This document shows positions 56,068 through 63,914 of a stretch of 64,000 nucleotides of DNA, piece after piece. Source of the stretch: a bacterium (GTDB lineage: Bacteria; Hinthialibacterota; Hinthialibacteria; OLB16); contig JAJVIK010000002.1 in NCBI GenBank assembly GCA_022072055.1, forward strand, positions 388,158-452,157. The letters run 5' to 3'. Each line of letters starts with the position of its first letter. Position 1 is the first letter of the stretch. Under the pieces are notes generated by a model. It searched no databases and was not told the DNA's origin. It saw only the letters and a program-made list of their open reading frames with translations. The position numbers and the translations under genes were made by a program.

Positions 56068-56651
56068 CAGTGAAACACATCCTCGGGTCGAATGCCTTGC
56101 TCCTCCAAGAGACGTCGCATCTTGGCCAGCGACCTTGTCAAGAAGACCCCCACGCTTCCCATCGGGATGTTCAACACCTCCGATATCTCCTTGACCTGCA
56201 AGTTTCCGAAATATCTGAGAATCAGCATCTCCCGATCTCGGGAAGGAAGCTGCCGCAAGGCGCACTGCAGGTGTCCCCCGACCTGACCTTGGAAAACCTG
56301 ATCCCATTGCTCCGCCTGAACCGGGTCCATGATCTCCAAGAGGGTCTCGCCCTCATCCGAGACTTCACGGGTTCGAGTGGCCTTCTCGGCCGCGCGCAGA
56401 GCCTTTCGTTTCGCCACGGTGAAAAGCCAGGGCCTCAAGCCTTCCGCGGAGCGGACCGTGTCCCGCTGCAAGTATGCCGCGAGGAACACCTCCTGAGCCA
56501 CCTCTTCCGCCATTTCTCGATTCCCCGTGTAGAGCCGTATAAACCCAATCAGCCGCTTGTGAAAGCTCCCGACAATCGCCTTCATGGCCTGGTGGTCGCC
56601 CGCTCGAAAGGCCTCGAAAAGCTTCGGATCCACGGATGCCTGTTCGGCCAT
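56067..56651 (-). CDS. ECF RNA polymerase sigma factor
   Basis: Product of 194 residues from ATG 56651; ATG 56741 is possible and neither has a good ribosome site. Region 2 (RLIGFIRLYTGNREMAEEVAQEVFLAAY, RPWLFTVAKRKAL) and region 4 (LPSRDREMLILRYFGNLQVKEI followed by SEVLNIPMGSVGVFLTRSLAKMR) are clear. It would direct polymerase to its own target promoters under control of the FecR protein encoded next. It is divergent from the multihaem cytochrome gene with about 210 bases between starts, so that gene is a plausible target. Confidence 0.9.
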   Translation of the reverse strand: MAEQASVDPKLFEAFRAGDHQAMKAIVGSFHKRLIGFIRLYTGNREMAEEVAQEVFLAAYLQRDTVRSAEGLRPWLFTVAKRKALRAAEKATRTREVSDEGETLLEIMDPVQAEQWDQVFQGQVGGHLQCALRQLPSRDREMLILRYFGNLQVKEISEVLNIPMGSVGVFLTRSLAKMRRLLEEQGIRPEDVFH

Positions 56652-56862
56652 CGAGTCAGAACGCTTGGAATCCACCTTTGCTTGTAAGTGGTCCGTGGAA
56701 CGACTCTTTTTACACTGCCCTTCAAAAAAATCCGATCCCATGTCCGTGGTGAATAAGCGAACTTCGCGGTGCTGGATGAACGGATTGTATATCCGCTGTT
56801 CCAATATCGACAGCCCGCCTTCCTCCCGCTCGCGGAGGTCGCGAAGCCGGAATGTAAAAAAC

Positions 56863-58584
56863 ATGACGCTCCACCCCACAGACCCAGTGTTACAGGGGCT
56901 GATCGGTCGCCTCCGGAAGAGCGTTCCGGACATGCGGCCTCGATCCGAAGGAATTGGGCATAGGGGGACAGTCACCACTGTGTGGACACCTCATTGGCGA
57001 ACCGCTGAACAAGTCGGGACCAAGCTTCCCGGGAGGGGTCGAGAGTCCGGTGGATGGCGCTTCGCGCTGTCCACGGGGATCTTCTGGCTTGGCGCCATCC
57101 TGGTGGCGATGACTCTGACCGGAACCCTGGTCCTGGTTTCGCTGGATCTCATCCACGGAAATCTCTCTCCACACGAGAGGGCGGCGGTCTACCTGATCGC
57201 GCCGGTCCTCCTGGGGGCGGGCGTCTCGCTCCTGGCGCTATTGCGAGCCGCGCGGTTGCTCAAACGCACGGGCGGGCCGGGGAAGCGGGGCCTACCTCGG
57301 GTGACCATTGACCTGGGGAACCGAAAGCACGCCAAGACCTTGGCGCTTTCCGGGCTCGGCGGGGCCTTCCTGATAGGCCTTGTCAGCCTCGGTGGTTACC
57401 AGTCTTACCATTTCACCGAATCCACGGAGTTCTGTGGAATAGTCTGCCACGAGGTCATGAATCCCCACTTTGTGACCCACCAGAACTCAGCGCACGCCGA
57501 GGTCGGCTGCGTGGAGTGTCATGTGGGAGATGGCGCGGAGTGGTATCTCCGCACCAAGCTGAACGGGCTTCAGGAGGTGCGAGCGTATCTGACCGGATCC
57601 TACGAGCTCCCCATCAAGTCCCCGCTCCGCAACCTTCGTCCACCCAGGGACACCTGCGAAAAGTGCCATTGGCCGGAGAAATTCATCGGGAACTCCGAGA
57701 AGACGATCACCCATTTCAGCCGGGAGGAAACCAGCGCGCCCTATTCGATCCGGTTGCTTCTTAAAGTGGGAGGGGGAGAACACGGCGCCTCGCGCGGAAT
57801 TCACTGGCATGTGAGCGGTGGTAATAAGGTGGAATACATCGCCGCCGATGAAACCCGCCGCGAAATCCCTTGGGTCAAGGTCACCGATAGCGCGGGCCGG
57901 GTCACGGTCTACCGTTCGACCCAGACGGATTCAGGTGGTTCCCTTCACGAGTCTCGGGAGATGGACTGTGTGGATTGCCACAACCGCCCCACGCATGCCT
58001 TTGAGGACCCCGATAGCGCGGTGAACGAGGCGCTCCGCGAGCGATCCATCGATCCCGCCCTTCCAGACATCAAGGATGTCGCCATGGCTCTGCTCGAAGA
58101 GGCGCACGGCTCCACCCCAGAGGCGATGAAGGCCATCGAAGGGCGAATCCGGGAGCGCTACTCCACGGCAGAGCTCCCGGAAGCGGCAACCCGCGAAACC
58201 GCCATCGCGGGCGCGATCACGGCCCTCCAGAAGATTTACGCGAGGAATTTCTTCCCGGAGGGCCGTGTCGATTGGAGCACCCACCCGGATTTCATCGGGC
58301 ATTTTCGCTGGGATGGCTGCTTTCGCTGCCATGATGGCGAGCATGTTTCCGAGGACGGGCGAACCATCAGCAACGATTGCAGCACCTGCCATCTGATCGT
58401 CGGACAGGGAGAAGGCCTCGGGGAGCTCTCGGAACTCCCGTACCAAGTCCAGGAGTTCATCCATCCCCCGGATGGGGAACCGATGGAGGCGGGCACGCGA
58501 TGCGTGGAGTGCCACGGCGCCCCCCCGGCCACCGAATACTCCCCGGAGAGAAACCAGGCCGGGGTGATCGCCGCGGCGGATTAA
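56863..58584 (+). CDS. NapC/NirT-type membrane cytochrome c, eight haem motifs
   Basis: Product of about 573 residues from ATG 56863 (ATG 56932 is an alternative). Three hydrophobic helices lie about 67-92, 108-130 and 159-183. One CX3CH site (CGIVCH at 191-196) comes first, followed by seven CXXCH sites starting at 216, 265, 369, 486, 506 and 547 (six exact) plus histidines suitable as ligands; the exact sites read CVECH, CEKCH, CVDCH, CFRCH, CSTCH and CVECH. The first motif with CHEVMNPHF and the NSAHAEVGCVECH segment match NapC/NirT quinol-oxidising cytochromes. I can verify six CXXCH and one CX3CH, so at least seven haems. It probably takes electrons from the quinone pool into the periplasm. 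Confidence 0.88.
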   Translation: MTLHPTDPVLQGLIGRLRKSVPDMRPRSEGIGHRGTVTTVWTPHWRTAEQVGTKLPGRGRESGGWRFALSTGIFWLGAILVAMTLTGTLVLVSLDLIHGNLSPHERAAVYLIAPVLLGAGVSLLALLRAARLLKRTGGPGKRGLPRVTIDLGNRKHAKTLALSGLGGAFLIGLVSLGGYQSYHFTESTEFCGIVCHEVMNPHFVTHQNSAHAEVGCVECHVGDGAEWYLRTKLNGLQEVRAYLTGSYELPIKSPLRNLRPPRDTCEKCHWPEKFIGNSEKTITHFSREETSAPYSIRLLLKVGGGEHGASRGIHWHVSGGNKVEYIAADETRREIPWVKVTDSAGRVTVYRSTQTDSGGSLHESREMDCVDCHNRPTHAFEDPDSAVNEALRERSIDPALPDIKDVAMALLEEAHGSTPEAMKAIEGRIRERYSTAELPEAATRETAIAGAITALQKIYARNFFPEGRVDWSTHPDFIGHFRWDGCFRCHDGEHVSEDGRTISNDCSTCHLIVGQGEGLGELSELPYQVQEFIHPPDGEPMEAGTRCVECHGAPPATEYSPERNQAGVIAAAD

Positions 58585-58618
58585 TTCTCAAGTCCGCTCC
58601 CAGGAGGGTGTAAAAAAA

Positions 58619-58660
58619 ATGAAGCCGCCCGGCACATACAAGAAACACACCCCGGTGTGA
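58619..58660 (+). CDS. Possible 13-residue leader peptide
   Basis: ATG 58619 lies 11 bases after AGGAGG and opens a 13-codon frame (MKPPGTYKKHTPV). A GC-rich hairpin follows at 58676-58698, before the next gene. It may be a leader peptide or chance; the long spacing to the ribosome site weakens the case. Confidence 0.25.
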   Translation: MKPPGTYKKHTPV

Positions 58661-58675
58661 GAGATCCAATTGATG

Positions 58676-58698
58676 GGTGGGAGGCGCCGCCTCCCACC
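58676..58698 (+). terminator. GC-rich 10-bp hairpin without T-run
   Basis: GGTGGGAGGC (58676-58685) and GCCTCCCACC (58689-58698) are exact reverse complements with a 3-base loop. It follows the cytochrome gene and precedes the ribosome site of the DUF5666 gene. Only TTTG follows, so it may stop transcription partly or act on the message. Confidence 0.45.
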
Positions 58699-58722
58699 GT
58701 TTGTCGCCGAAGGAGGATTTCC

Positions 58723-60654
58723 GTGTCATCGTTCCGCCATTTCCACCTTAATTGCACCCTGTTGGCCTGTCTGCTCATGGCGATTACGCCGGGAATCTCA
58801 ACGGCCAAACCGGAGTTTGTCTCTCTAATCCCGAATTCGAACACCTTCTCGTGCTTCACCTGCCACACCACGAGTATTCCGGCGCGCAACCCTTTTGGGT
58901 CCGATTTCGCGGGGAATGGAAAGGTCTGGTCCGCCGCGCTCGCGACCCGCGACTCGGACCGTGATGGCCGGACCAACGGACAGGAACTCCTCGATCCAAA
59001 TGGGTCATGGACTGTTGGCCAGCCCAATCCAGGCAACCCGGCGGATGTGACCAACCCGGGGGTTGCCGATCTCTTCCCCACGGCGACTCCCACAAACACC
59101 ACGGTTCCGCCCACCGCGTCTCAGACTCCAACCCAGGCGCCTCCTTCGCCCACGCCCACCTTCACCGCGACTGTAACCGAAACCAACACCCAGGGGGCCA
59201 CCTCCACTCCAACCGAAACCCCCTTGGTCTCCTTCACCCCCACCGCGACTGTCAGGGAGGCCACGGAGACCGCCTCCCCCACGCCCACTTGGACTGAAAC
59301 TCCCACCGACTCACCAGAGCCGACACCCACGGAAACCCTCCAGGAGATCCCCAGCCCCACCGCGACCGACACCGGGGTCGTTGGACCGACTCCAACCTTT
59401 GACGGCTCCTGCTCCGAGATTGAGGTGACGGGAGGCATCGCCTCCATCGATCCCCTCGCGCAAACCCTCACAGTCCTCGGGTATCTCGTCCAGGTCTCCC
59501 CCGAAACCGAAATCCGGAGGGAAGCCGAGGATGACGGGAAGAGCGATGAGGGTGACGACGACGATGATGACGGCGATGATGACGGCGACGATGACGACGG
59601 CGGCCATGACGGAGATGATGATGACGATGATGACGGTGACAATGGAAATGGAGGAAACGATGACGGCGCGGGGCTGACCTTCGAGGATCTCCTGGTCGGG
59701 GATGTTGTGGAAGTGGAAGGCTTGCGCTGCGGAGACACGATCCAGGCCCGCGAGATCAAGGTCAAGGGCCACAGGGATCGCGAACACGAGTGTGACCGGG
59801 AGCTGCATGGCGCCATCTCGGAAATCTTCGGAGCCAGTCGCTCCCTGGTTGTGGGGATGGTCCTGTTCCGGACTGATGATCGGACTCAAATCGTGGACCG
59901 TGAGGGCAATCCCATCGGCTTCGAGAGACTCGCAATCGGAGATTGGGTGGAGATCGAATACTGCGAAAGCGAGACGGGCGTTCCGCTCGCCTCCAAGATC
60001 AAGCGGGAGGAGCGTGACCACCGGGAGCGTCGCGTGAGAATCGAAGGGCGCATCCAGCAGATCGATCCGCTCGGTCCGACTCTCACCGTGCGGGACACCC
60101 TGATCCGCGCGGGCGGAGCCACCCTTCTGGGCGACCACGACCAACCCCTCGCCTTCGGGGACCTGGAAGTCGGCGACCTGGTCAAGGTTGAGGGGTACTA
60201 CGATCAACTCGGCGAGATTCAGGCCGCCCGGATCCGGCGAAAGAGCGAGCAATCCGAGGACTGCGAGACCGAAATCCGCGGCTATATCAACGCGATTTTC
60301 GATTCCACCAGGACCCTCGTGGTCGGGGTGACGGAAATCCAGGTCAACGACCAGACTCGGATCGAGGATGATCGAGTCGAGGCCGAGATTCAGTTCGCGG
60401 ACCTTGCCGTGGGGCTGGCGGTGAAGGTGGTCTTCTGCGCCTCAACCGGGCAGCCGGTCGCCACGAAGATCGAGGTCAAGCGGCCCGGCGACGTGGACCT
60501 GGATGATGATGGGGAGGTCCACGGTTCCGACCTGGTTCGGTTCATCGAACACAGCGAGGATGAGGGGGTGAGCCTCGATCTCGATGGCGACGACCGGACC
60601 ACCAGCCAGGACCTGTTCCTGCTCTCGACCGGCTGGCGGGAGCCCATGAACTAA
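58723..60654 (+). CDS. Secreted temptin-like/DUF5666 protein with dockerin-like tail
   Basis: Product of 643 residues from GTG 58723, which follows GGAGG. Signal peptide NCTLLACLLMAITPGIS. A temptin-like Cys domain comes first (SCFTCHTT with C44 and H48, then RNPFGSDF, DSDRDGRTNGQEL). A Thr/Pro-rich linker of about 100 residues follows. Three DUF5666 beta-barrel units are then seen (GGIASIDPLAQTLTVLGY, EGRIQQIDPLGPTLTVRDT and RGYINAIFDSTRTLVVG); the first is split by an Asp/Gly-rich tract. The C-terminus has dockerin-like calcium sites (DVDLDDDGEVHGSDL, SLDLDGDDRTTSQDL). It lies 139 bases after the cytochrome gene. Function unknown; probably a surface protein that binds calcium. Confidence 0.82.
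   Translation: MSSFRHFHLNCTLLACLLMAITPGISTAKPEFVSLIPNSNTFSCFTCHTTSIPARNPFGSDFAGNGKVWSAALATRDSDRDGRTNGQELLDPNGSWTVGQPNPGNPADVTNPGVADLFPTATPTNTTVPPTASQTPTQAPPSPTPTFTATVTETNTQGATSTPTETPLVSFTPTATVREATETASPTPTWTETPTDSPEPTPTETLQEIPSPTATDTGVVGPTPTFDGSCSEIEVTGGIASIDPLAQTLTVLGYLVQVSPETEIRREAEDDGKSDEGDDDDDDGDDDGDDDDGGHDGDDDDDDDGDNGNGGNDDGAGLTFEDLLVGDVVEVEGLRCGDTIQAREIKVKGHRDREHECDRELHGAISEIFGASRSLVVGMVLFRTDDRTQIVDREGNPIGFERLAIGDWVEIEYCESETGVPLASKIKREERDHRERRVRIEGRIQQIDPLGPTLTVRDTLIRAGGATLLGDHDQPLAFGDLEVGDLVKVEGYYDQLGEIQAARIRRKSEQSEDCETEIRGYINAIFDSTRTLVVGVTEIQVNDQTRIEDDRVEAEIQFADLAVGLAVKVVFCASTGQPVATKIEVKRPGDVDLDDDGEVHGSDLVRFIEHSEDEGVSLDLDGDDRTTSQDLFLLSTGWREPMN
59541..59668 (+). repeat. GAT/GAC/GGC low-complexity tract coding poly-Asp
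   Basis: Irregular repeats of GAT, GAC and GGC codons give a run of mostly Asp and Gly inside the first DUF5666 unit. It is coding, in frame, and could bind calcium. Slippage there would change length in steps of 3. Confidence 0.8.
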
Positions 60655-60668
60655 CTCTTTTGGTCTCT

Positions 60669-60707
60669 GTTCGGCACGGTTGGAAGCTTGGCTCCACCGT
60701 GCCGAAC
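60669..60707. terminator. Bidirectional terminator hairpin between convergent genes
   Basis: GTTCGGCACGGT (60669-60680) and ACCGTGCCGAAC (60696-60707) are exact reverse complements around a 15-base loop. It sits between the stop of the DUF5666 gene and the stop of the convergent DUF1080 gene. T-runs are weak on both sides. Confidence 0.65.
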
Positions 60708-60732
60708 GAGCTATATCCCTCCCCGAGAGCGG

Positions 60733-61401
60733 TTATTTGATCTCGCGGATCTTCAGGCTCCTCCAGGCCACTTCATACGGACCGGTTCCCTTGCCGATGC
60801 CGTGGACCTGCAGCCCGATGAAGCCCTTGGGGTGGGACTTGAACTTCTCCTCGTGGGTCAGATCGGAAATCTGAGCACCGTTGATCCACACCTTGATGTT
60901 CGGACCGACCGCGAGCACGCGGTAATCGTTCCATTCTCCATCCTTGAAATGCTTGTGAGGCTTGAGCTTGCTTTCCGGGGTCATCCATCCCCCAGCCGCT
61001 TCGCCATAGATGTAGCCCGCTTCGGCCCCATTTTCTCCGCTCGCCTCGATCTCGACCTGGGGACCGTTGACCCGTCCCTCCGGGGTTCCGCCCTCGGACT
61101 GCGAACGGATTTGCACCCCCGAATTGAGCGCGTTATCCACCTTGACCTGGAACTTCAGCTCGAAATCGCCATAGAGTTTGTCGGTGCAAAGAAATGAATT
61201 CGGGCTTCCCTCAGTGGTTTTTCCGACGATCGAGTCCCCCTCCACGCGATAGGTGGCGGTTCCATTGCGTTGGGTCCAGCCATCCAGGTTCTTACCGTTA
61301 AAGAGGTCAGTCCAGCCGGCCTCGTCCGCGGCCGGGATCGCGCCTCCCATGGCAAGGAGCAGGCACGCGAAAAACAGGGTCTTCCAAGTGGTTCGAGTCA
61401 T
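60733..61401 (-). CDS. Secreted DUF1080 (3-keto-disaccharide hydrolase-like) protein
   Basis: Product of 222 residues from ATG 61401, preceded by GGAGGTGA at ideal spacing. Signal peptide MTRTTWKTLFFACLLLAMGGA. The DUF1080 concanavalin-like fold shows WTDLFNGKNLDGWTQRNG, YGDFELKFQVKVD, NSGVQIRSQS, GPQVEIEAS, WNDYRVLAVGPNIKVWING and GFIGLQVHG. Members include 3-keto-disaccharide hydrolases and many exported sugar-binding proteins of Planctomycetota-like bacteria. It would act on oxidised disaccharides or bind glycan in the periplasm. Confidence 0.9.
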   Translation of the reverse strand: MTRTTWKTLFFACLLLAMGGAIPAADEAGWTDLFNGKNLDGWTQRNGTATYRVEGDSIVGKTTEGSPNSFLCTDKLYGDFELKFQVKVDNALNSGVQIRSQSEGGTPEGRVNGPQVEIEASGENGAEAGYIYGEAAGGWMTPESKLKPHKHFKDGEWNDYRVLAVGPNIKVWINGAQISDLTHEEKFKSHPKGFIGLQVHGIGKGTGPYEVAWRSLKIREIK

Positions 61402-61684
61402 TTTGGTATCACCTCCAGGAGTGGGTGGAAGTTACCACATTGCGTGGATTGCGCGCAACGCGCGTGATTCGAGCCTTCTCGGCCTCTCGAAGTTTCATTC
61501 CCGACCGCCGGTGGGAATCCATGGTGGTTCCATCGAGACTCCGATCCGAGATTCACCCTCCGTCGGAAATCACCGCTGGTTCGGCGACAGCCCTCAACGC
61601 ACAGCACTCTTGACTTCCTTACGGGACGTGGCATTATGTGCATATGTCCCTCGTGTGTCTTTTTCGCCGGGTGGGGAATGCATT

Positions 61685-62953
61685 TTGGGGTTGTGTTGGG
61701 AACCCACCCACAGGGCAGAGAAAGCCAAATGCTGGGTCGAGAAAGCCAAACGCTGGGTCGAGAATCCCTTCTCGGCCCATGGGATCCCGGGGATTCCCAT
61801 CCCCAAGCCTCGCGGCGCGAGAAAGGATTCACGCGCCAGCGGGTTCGCCGGGGGGACGGGCGCGAACCCCGGCGCGCTTCAAAGCGGGCGGCGCTATGAG
61901 TACGACGGCCTCAACCTCCTGCGCGTGGACGAACTCTATGACAGCAACAGCAACGGCCTCACGGAGGACGACGCCTGGAGGAGGCTGGAAGTGAACACGC
62001 ACGGGCCGGGGACTCTGGGGGCGCTGATCGGCAAGCGGGTGTACACGCACACCAACAACGACTCCACTCCCGACGCCACCAACGACTACACTTACACCTA
62101 CGACGCGGTGGGCAACGTGCTCGCGGTCTACAACGCCAACTCCACCAATCGCGGCAACGAGTTGTATTATTTCAGCCAGGATGCTTTTGGGAACGAACTC
62201 TCGAACGACGGCAACCTCCCGACCTGGCAACGAATCAACCTCCTCGGCGGCTCGCAGTGGGGCACGGCCCGCACGGCGGGTATCACCGAACACCAAACGG
62301 GAAAGTGGATCGACACGTTCACGGGCCTGTATTTCTTCCACGCCCGCTGGCTGGACGCAGGAGTGGGGCGGTTTGTGGGGCGAGATCCGGTGAGATACAG
62401 ATGCAGCCACCACGTATCCCCCTACACAATAAGCGCAAATTGTCCGGCTCGCTTTACGGATCCCACTGGGATGTTTGAAATCGATGGGTCATGTTTTGTG
62501 AATCTGGACAACAATGACGGCTTCTGGCGAGGTGTGGGAGAGCTCCTTGGAAGGTGTGCCCGCATTCAAAGCGGAGCGTGGCCCGTAGACGGAGTTCCTG
62601 AAGAGTTTATAACCTGTATGATTGAGCGGTGTAATGACAATACACCGATCCGATGTACGTCTCCAAATTGTTCTTGCAGTGAGGACTCAACCGAGGCTCC
62701 AGCATGGGGATGGGTAGAGCAACCTCCGTCACCGGAGGATTGGGTTTTTGGGGCAAGAAATTGCGATGGAGTTGCCGTGTGTACCGAAACCTTGAATTTG
62801 GGCGGCCTGAATAGCTCACCACCAATCGTCGGTGGAAACCTTATGCATGAGTTCGGTCATTGTTGTGGGTGTACTCACGATGATATGCGACCCACACCGG
62901 GCCATTCGAATGCCGGTAGATGTGAGGGCCTACGTATAGGTCCAGGACAATGA
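61685..62953 (+). CDS. Orphan Rhs C-terminal fragment with metzincin-like tip
   Basis: The recognisable Rhs/YD part begins near 61890 (RRYEYDGLNLLRVDELYDSN) and ends with the Rhs core boundary GLYFFHARWLDAGVGRFVGRDPVRY and FTDPTGMF. The large upstream core with most YD repeats is missing, so this is a truncated or displaced piece. I give TTG 61685 as a nominal start; the true start is uncertain. A tip of about 150 residues follows the core and differs in base composition. It is Cys-rich and ends with HEFGHCCGCTHD (62846-62881), which fits HExxHxxGxxH of metzincin metalloproteases. A -35-like TTGACT lies at 61610-61615. The gene overlaps the LRR gene by ATGA, so the tip is probably expressed. 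Confidence 0.7.
   Translation: MGLCWEPTHRAEKAKCWVEKAKRWVENPFSAHGIPGIPIPKPRGARKDSRASGFAGGTGANPGALQSGRRYEYDGLNLLRVDELYDSNSNGLTEDDAWRRLEVNTHGPGTLGALIGKRVYTHTNNDSTPDATNDYTYTYDAVGNVLAVYNANSTNRGNELYYFSQDAFGNELSNDGNLPTWQRINLLGGSQWGTARTAGITEHQTGKWIDTFTGLYFFHARWLDAGVGRFVGRDPVRYRCSHHVSPYTISANCPARFTDPTGMFEIDGSCFVNLDNNDGFWRGVGELLGRCARIQSGAWPVDGVPEEFITCMIERCNDNTPIRCTSPNCSCSEDSTEAPAWGWVEQPPSPEDWVFGARNCDGVAVCTETLNLGGLNSSPPIVGGNLMHEFGHCCGCTHDDMRPTPGHSNAGRCEGLRIGPGQ
61718..61759 (+). repeat. Two tandem 21-bp repeats upstream of the Rhs fragment
   Basis: Units 61718-61738 and 61739-61759 differ at one base (AAAGCCAAATGCTGGGTC against AAAGCCAAACGCTGGGTC); a third copy starts at 61760 and breaks off after 5 bases. 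They lie where the Rhs core is missing, so they may mark a past rearrangement. Confidence 0.6.
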
Positions 62954-63864
62954 GGTGTCGTCACGGAAGGACACCCTACTACGCCGCTCGATGGGAACTC
63001 TCGACAGATGGAATGTCGACGGTGAGCTCCACAACCACACCTGTCGTTAGACTCATCCAATTCGGAGCGACCTTATCACTCCGTGTGACAGAGATAGTGT
63101 TTGCGTTGACTCTTCTGGCTGGTGGTATCCTGTGGGCGAATCCAAGTCAACACCATCAATGTTCGGATTGTGAGGTCTACAATGACCCCTTCAGAGAGAG
63201 ATCTGATCCGAGAGAGATAACAATATCGCGCGTCATGGAGCACAATGGTGTTGTGAATCTCTCCAATTCCTCAATATCGTGGGCCACAACTGATGCCGGT
63301 TTGGAAGGTATTCGATGCCTGATTCTTGATCATAACCCGTCACGGTCATTACAGATCATCAGACACTTTCCGAATGTCACGGAGCTCTACGCCAATAATA
63401 GTGATGTCACAGACATTTCACCTGCAGCACCTTTGATTGAGTTGACCACCCTATCCGTGTCATGTAATAAGATTACATCGCTTGGCGCAATCGCCAATTC
63501 GCAACAATTGAGGTCGCTATACGCTGTGTGCAACCGGATTGCGAGCATTACTCCACTCTTATCATTGACCTCCTTAAAGGTGCTGGATTTGTCCTATAAT
63601 AACATAACGTCAATTAAGGGAATTGAAGTACTATCCGAACTGGAGGAGCTAGTGATATCTGGCAATCCAGTTTCTGACTTGCGTCCATTATTGGGGATGA
63701 CCCAGAGGAGATGCAAAATCGTGGCACTCGACATACAGTTAGGTGATCTGCAGGCTCAGGAGGTGATGACTGACCTTACAATGCGTGGTTATGATGTCTA
63801 TTGGGGCAAGAGTGCGGTTATCGACCATGTAGGTGACATTCAAGCAGAGCAGGGTTTGAAGTAG
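62950..63864 (+). CDS. Leucine-rich-repeat protein coupled to the Rhs tip
   Basis: Product of 304 residues. ATG 62950 overlaps the Rhs stop (ATGA); a later ATG at about 63013 is possible. A hydrophobic segment (EIVFALTLLAGGILWA, about 54-69) suggests a signal anchor or signal peptide, followed by CSDCEV. Residues about 100-245 hold SDS22/internalin-like LRRs of 20-22 residues: LYANNSDVTDISPAAPL, LTTLSVSCNKITSLGAIAN, LRSLYAVCNRIASITPL, LKVLDLSYNNITSIKGIEV. GC is clearly lower than the window average. The position directly behind a toxin-like tip suggests an immunity protein, but LRRs also serve as binding modules of secreted effectors, so this is inference. Confidence 0.75.
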   Translation: MRCRHGRTPYYAARWELSTDGMSTVSSTTTPVVRLIQFGATLSLRVTEIVFALTLLAGGILWANPSQHHQCSDCEVYNDPFRERSDPREITISRVMEHNGVVNLSNSSISWATTDAGLEGIRCLILDHNPSRSLQIIRHFPNVTELYANNSDVTDISPAAPLIELTTLSVSCNKITSLGAIANSQQLRSLYAVCNRIASITPLLSLTSLKVLDLSYNNITSIKGIEVLSELEELVISGNPVSDLRPLLGMTQRRCKIVALDIQLGDLQAQEVMTDLTMRGYDVYWGKSAVIDHVGDIQAEQGLK

Positions 63865-63890
63865 ATGTCGGAATGTCCTGGTTCAGCGTG

Positions 63891-63914
63891 AATCCGACAA
63901 ACGGGGGTCGGATT
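63891..63914 (+). terminator. Short hairpin downstream of the LRR gene
   Basis: AATCCGAC (63891-63898) and GTCGGATT (63907-63914) are exact reverse complements with an 8-base loop, 27 bases after the LRR stop. It is a plausible terminator. The remaining bases to the window end show no gene. Confidence 0.45.

Noticed and set aside
59541-59668. Repeat tract as CRISPR or non-coding satellite
   Set aside because: The units are in-frame Asp/Gly codons inside a secreted protein, with no spacers.
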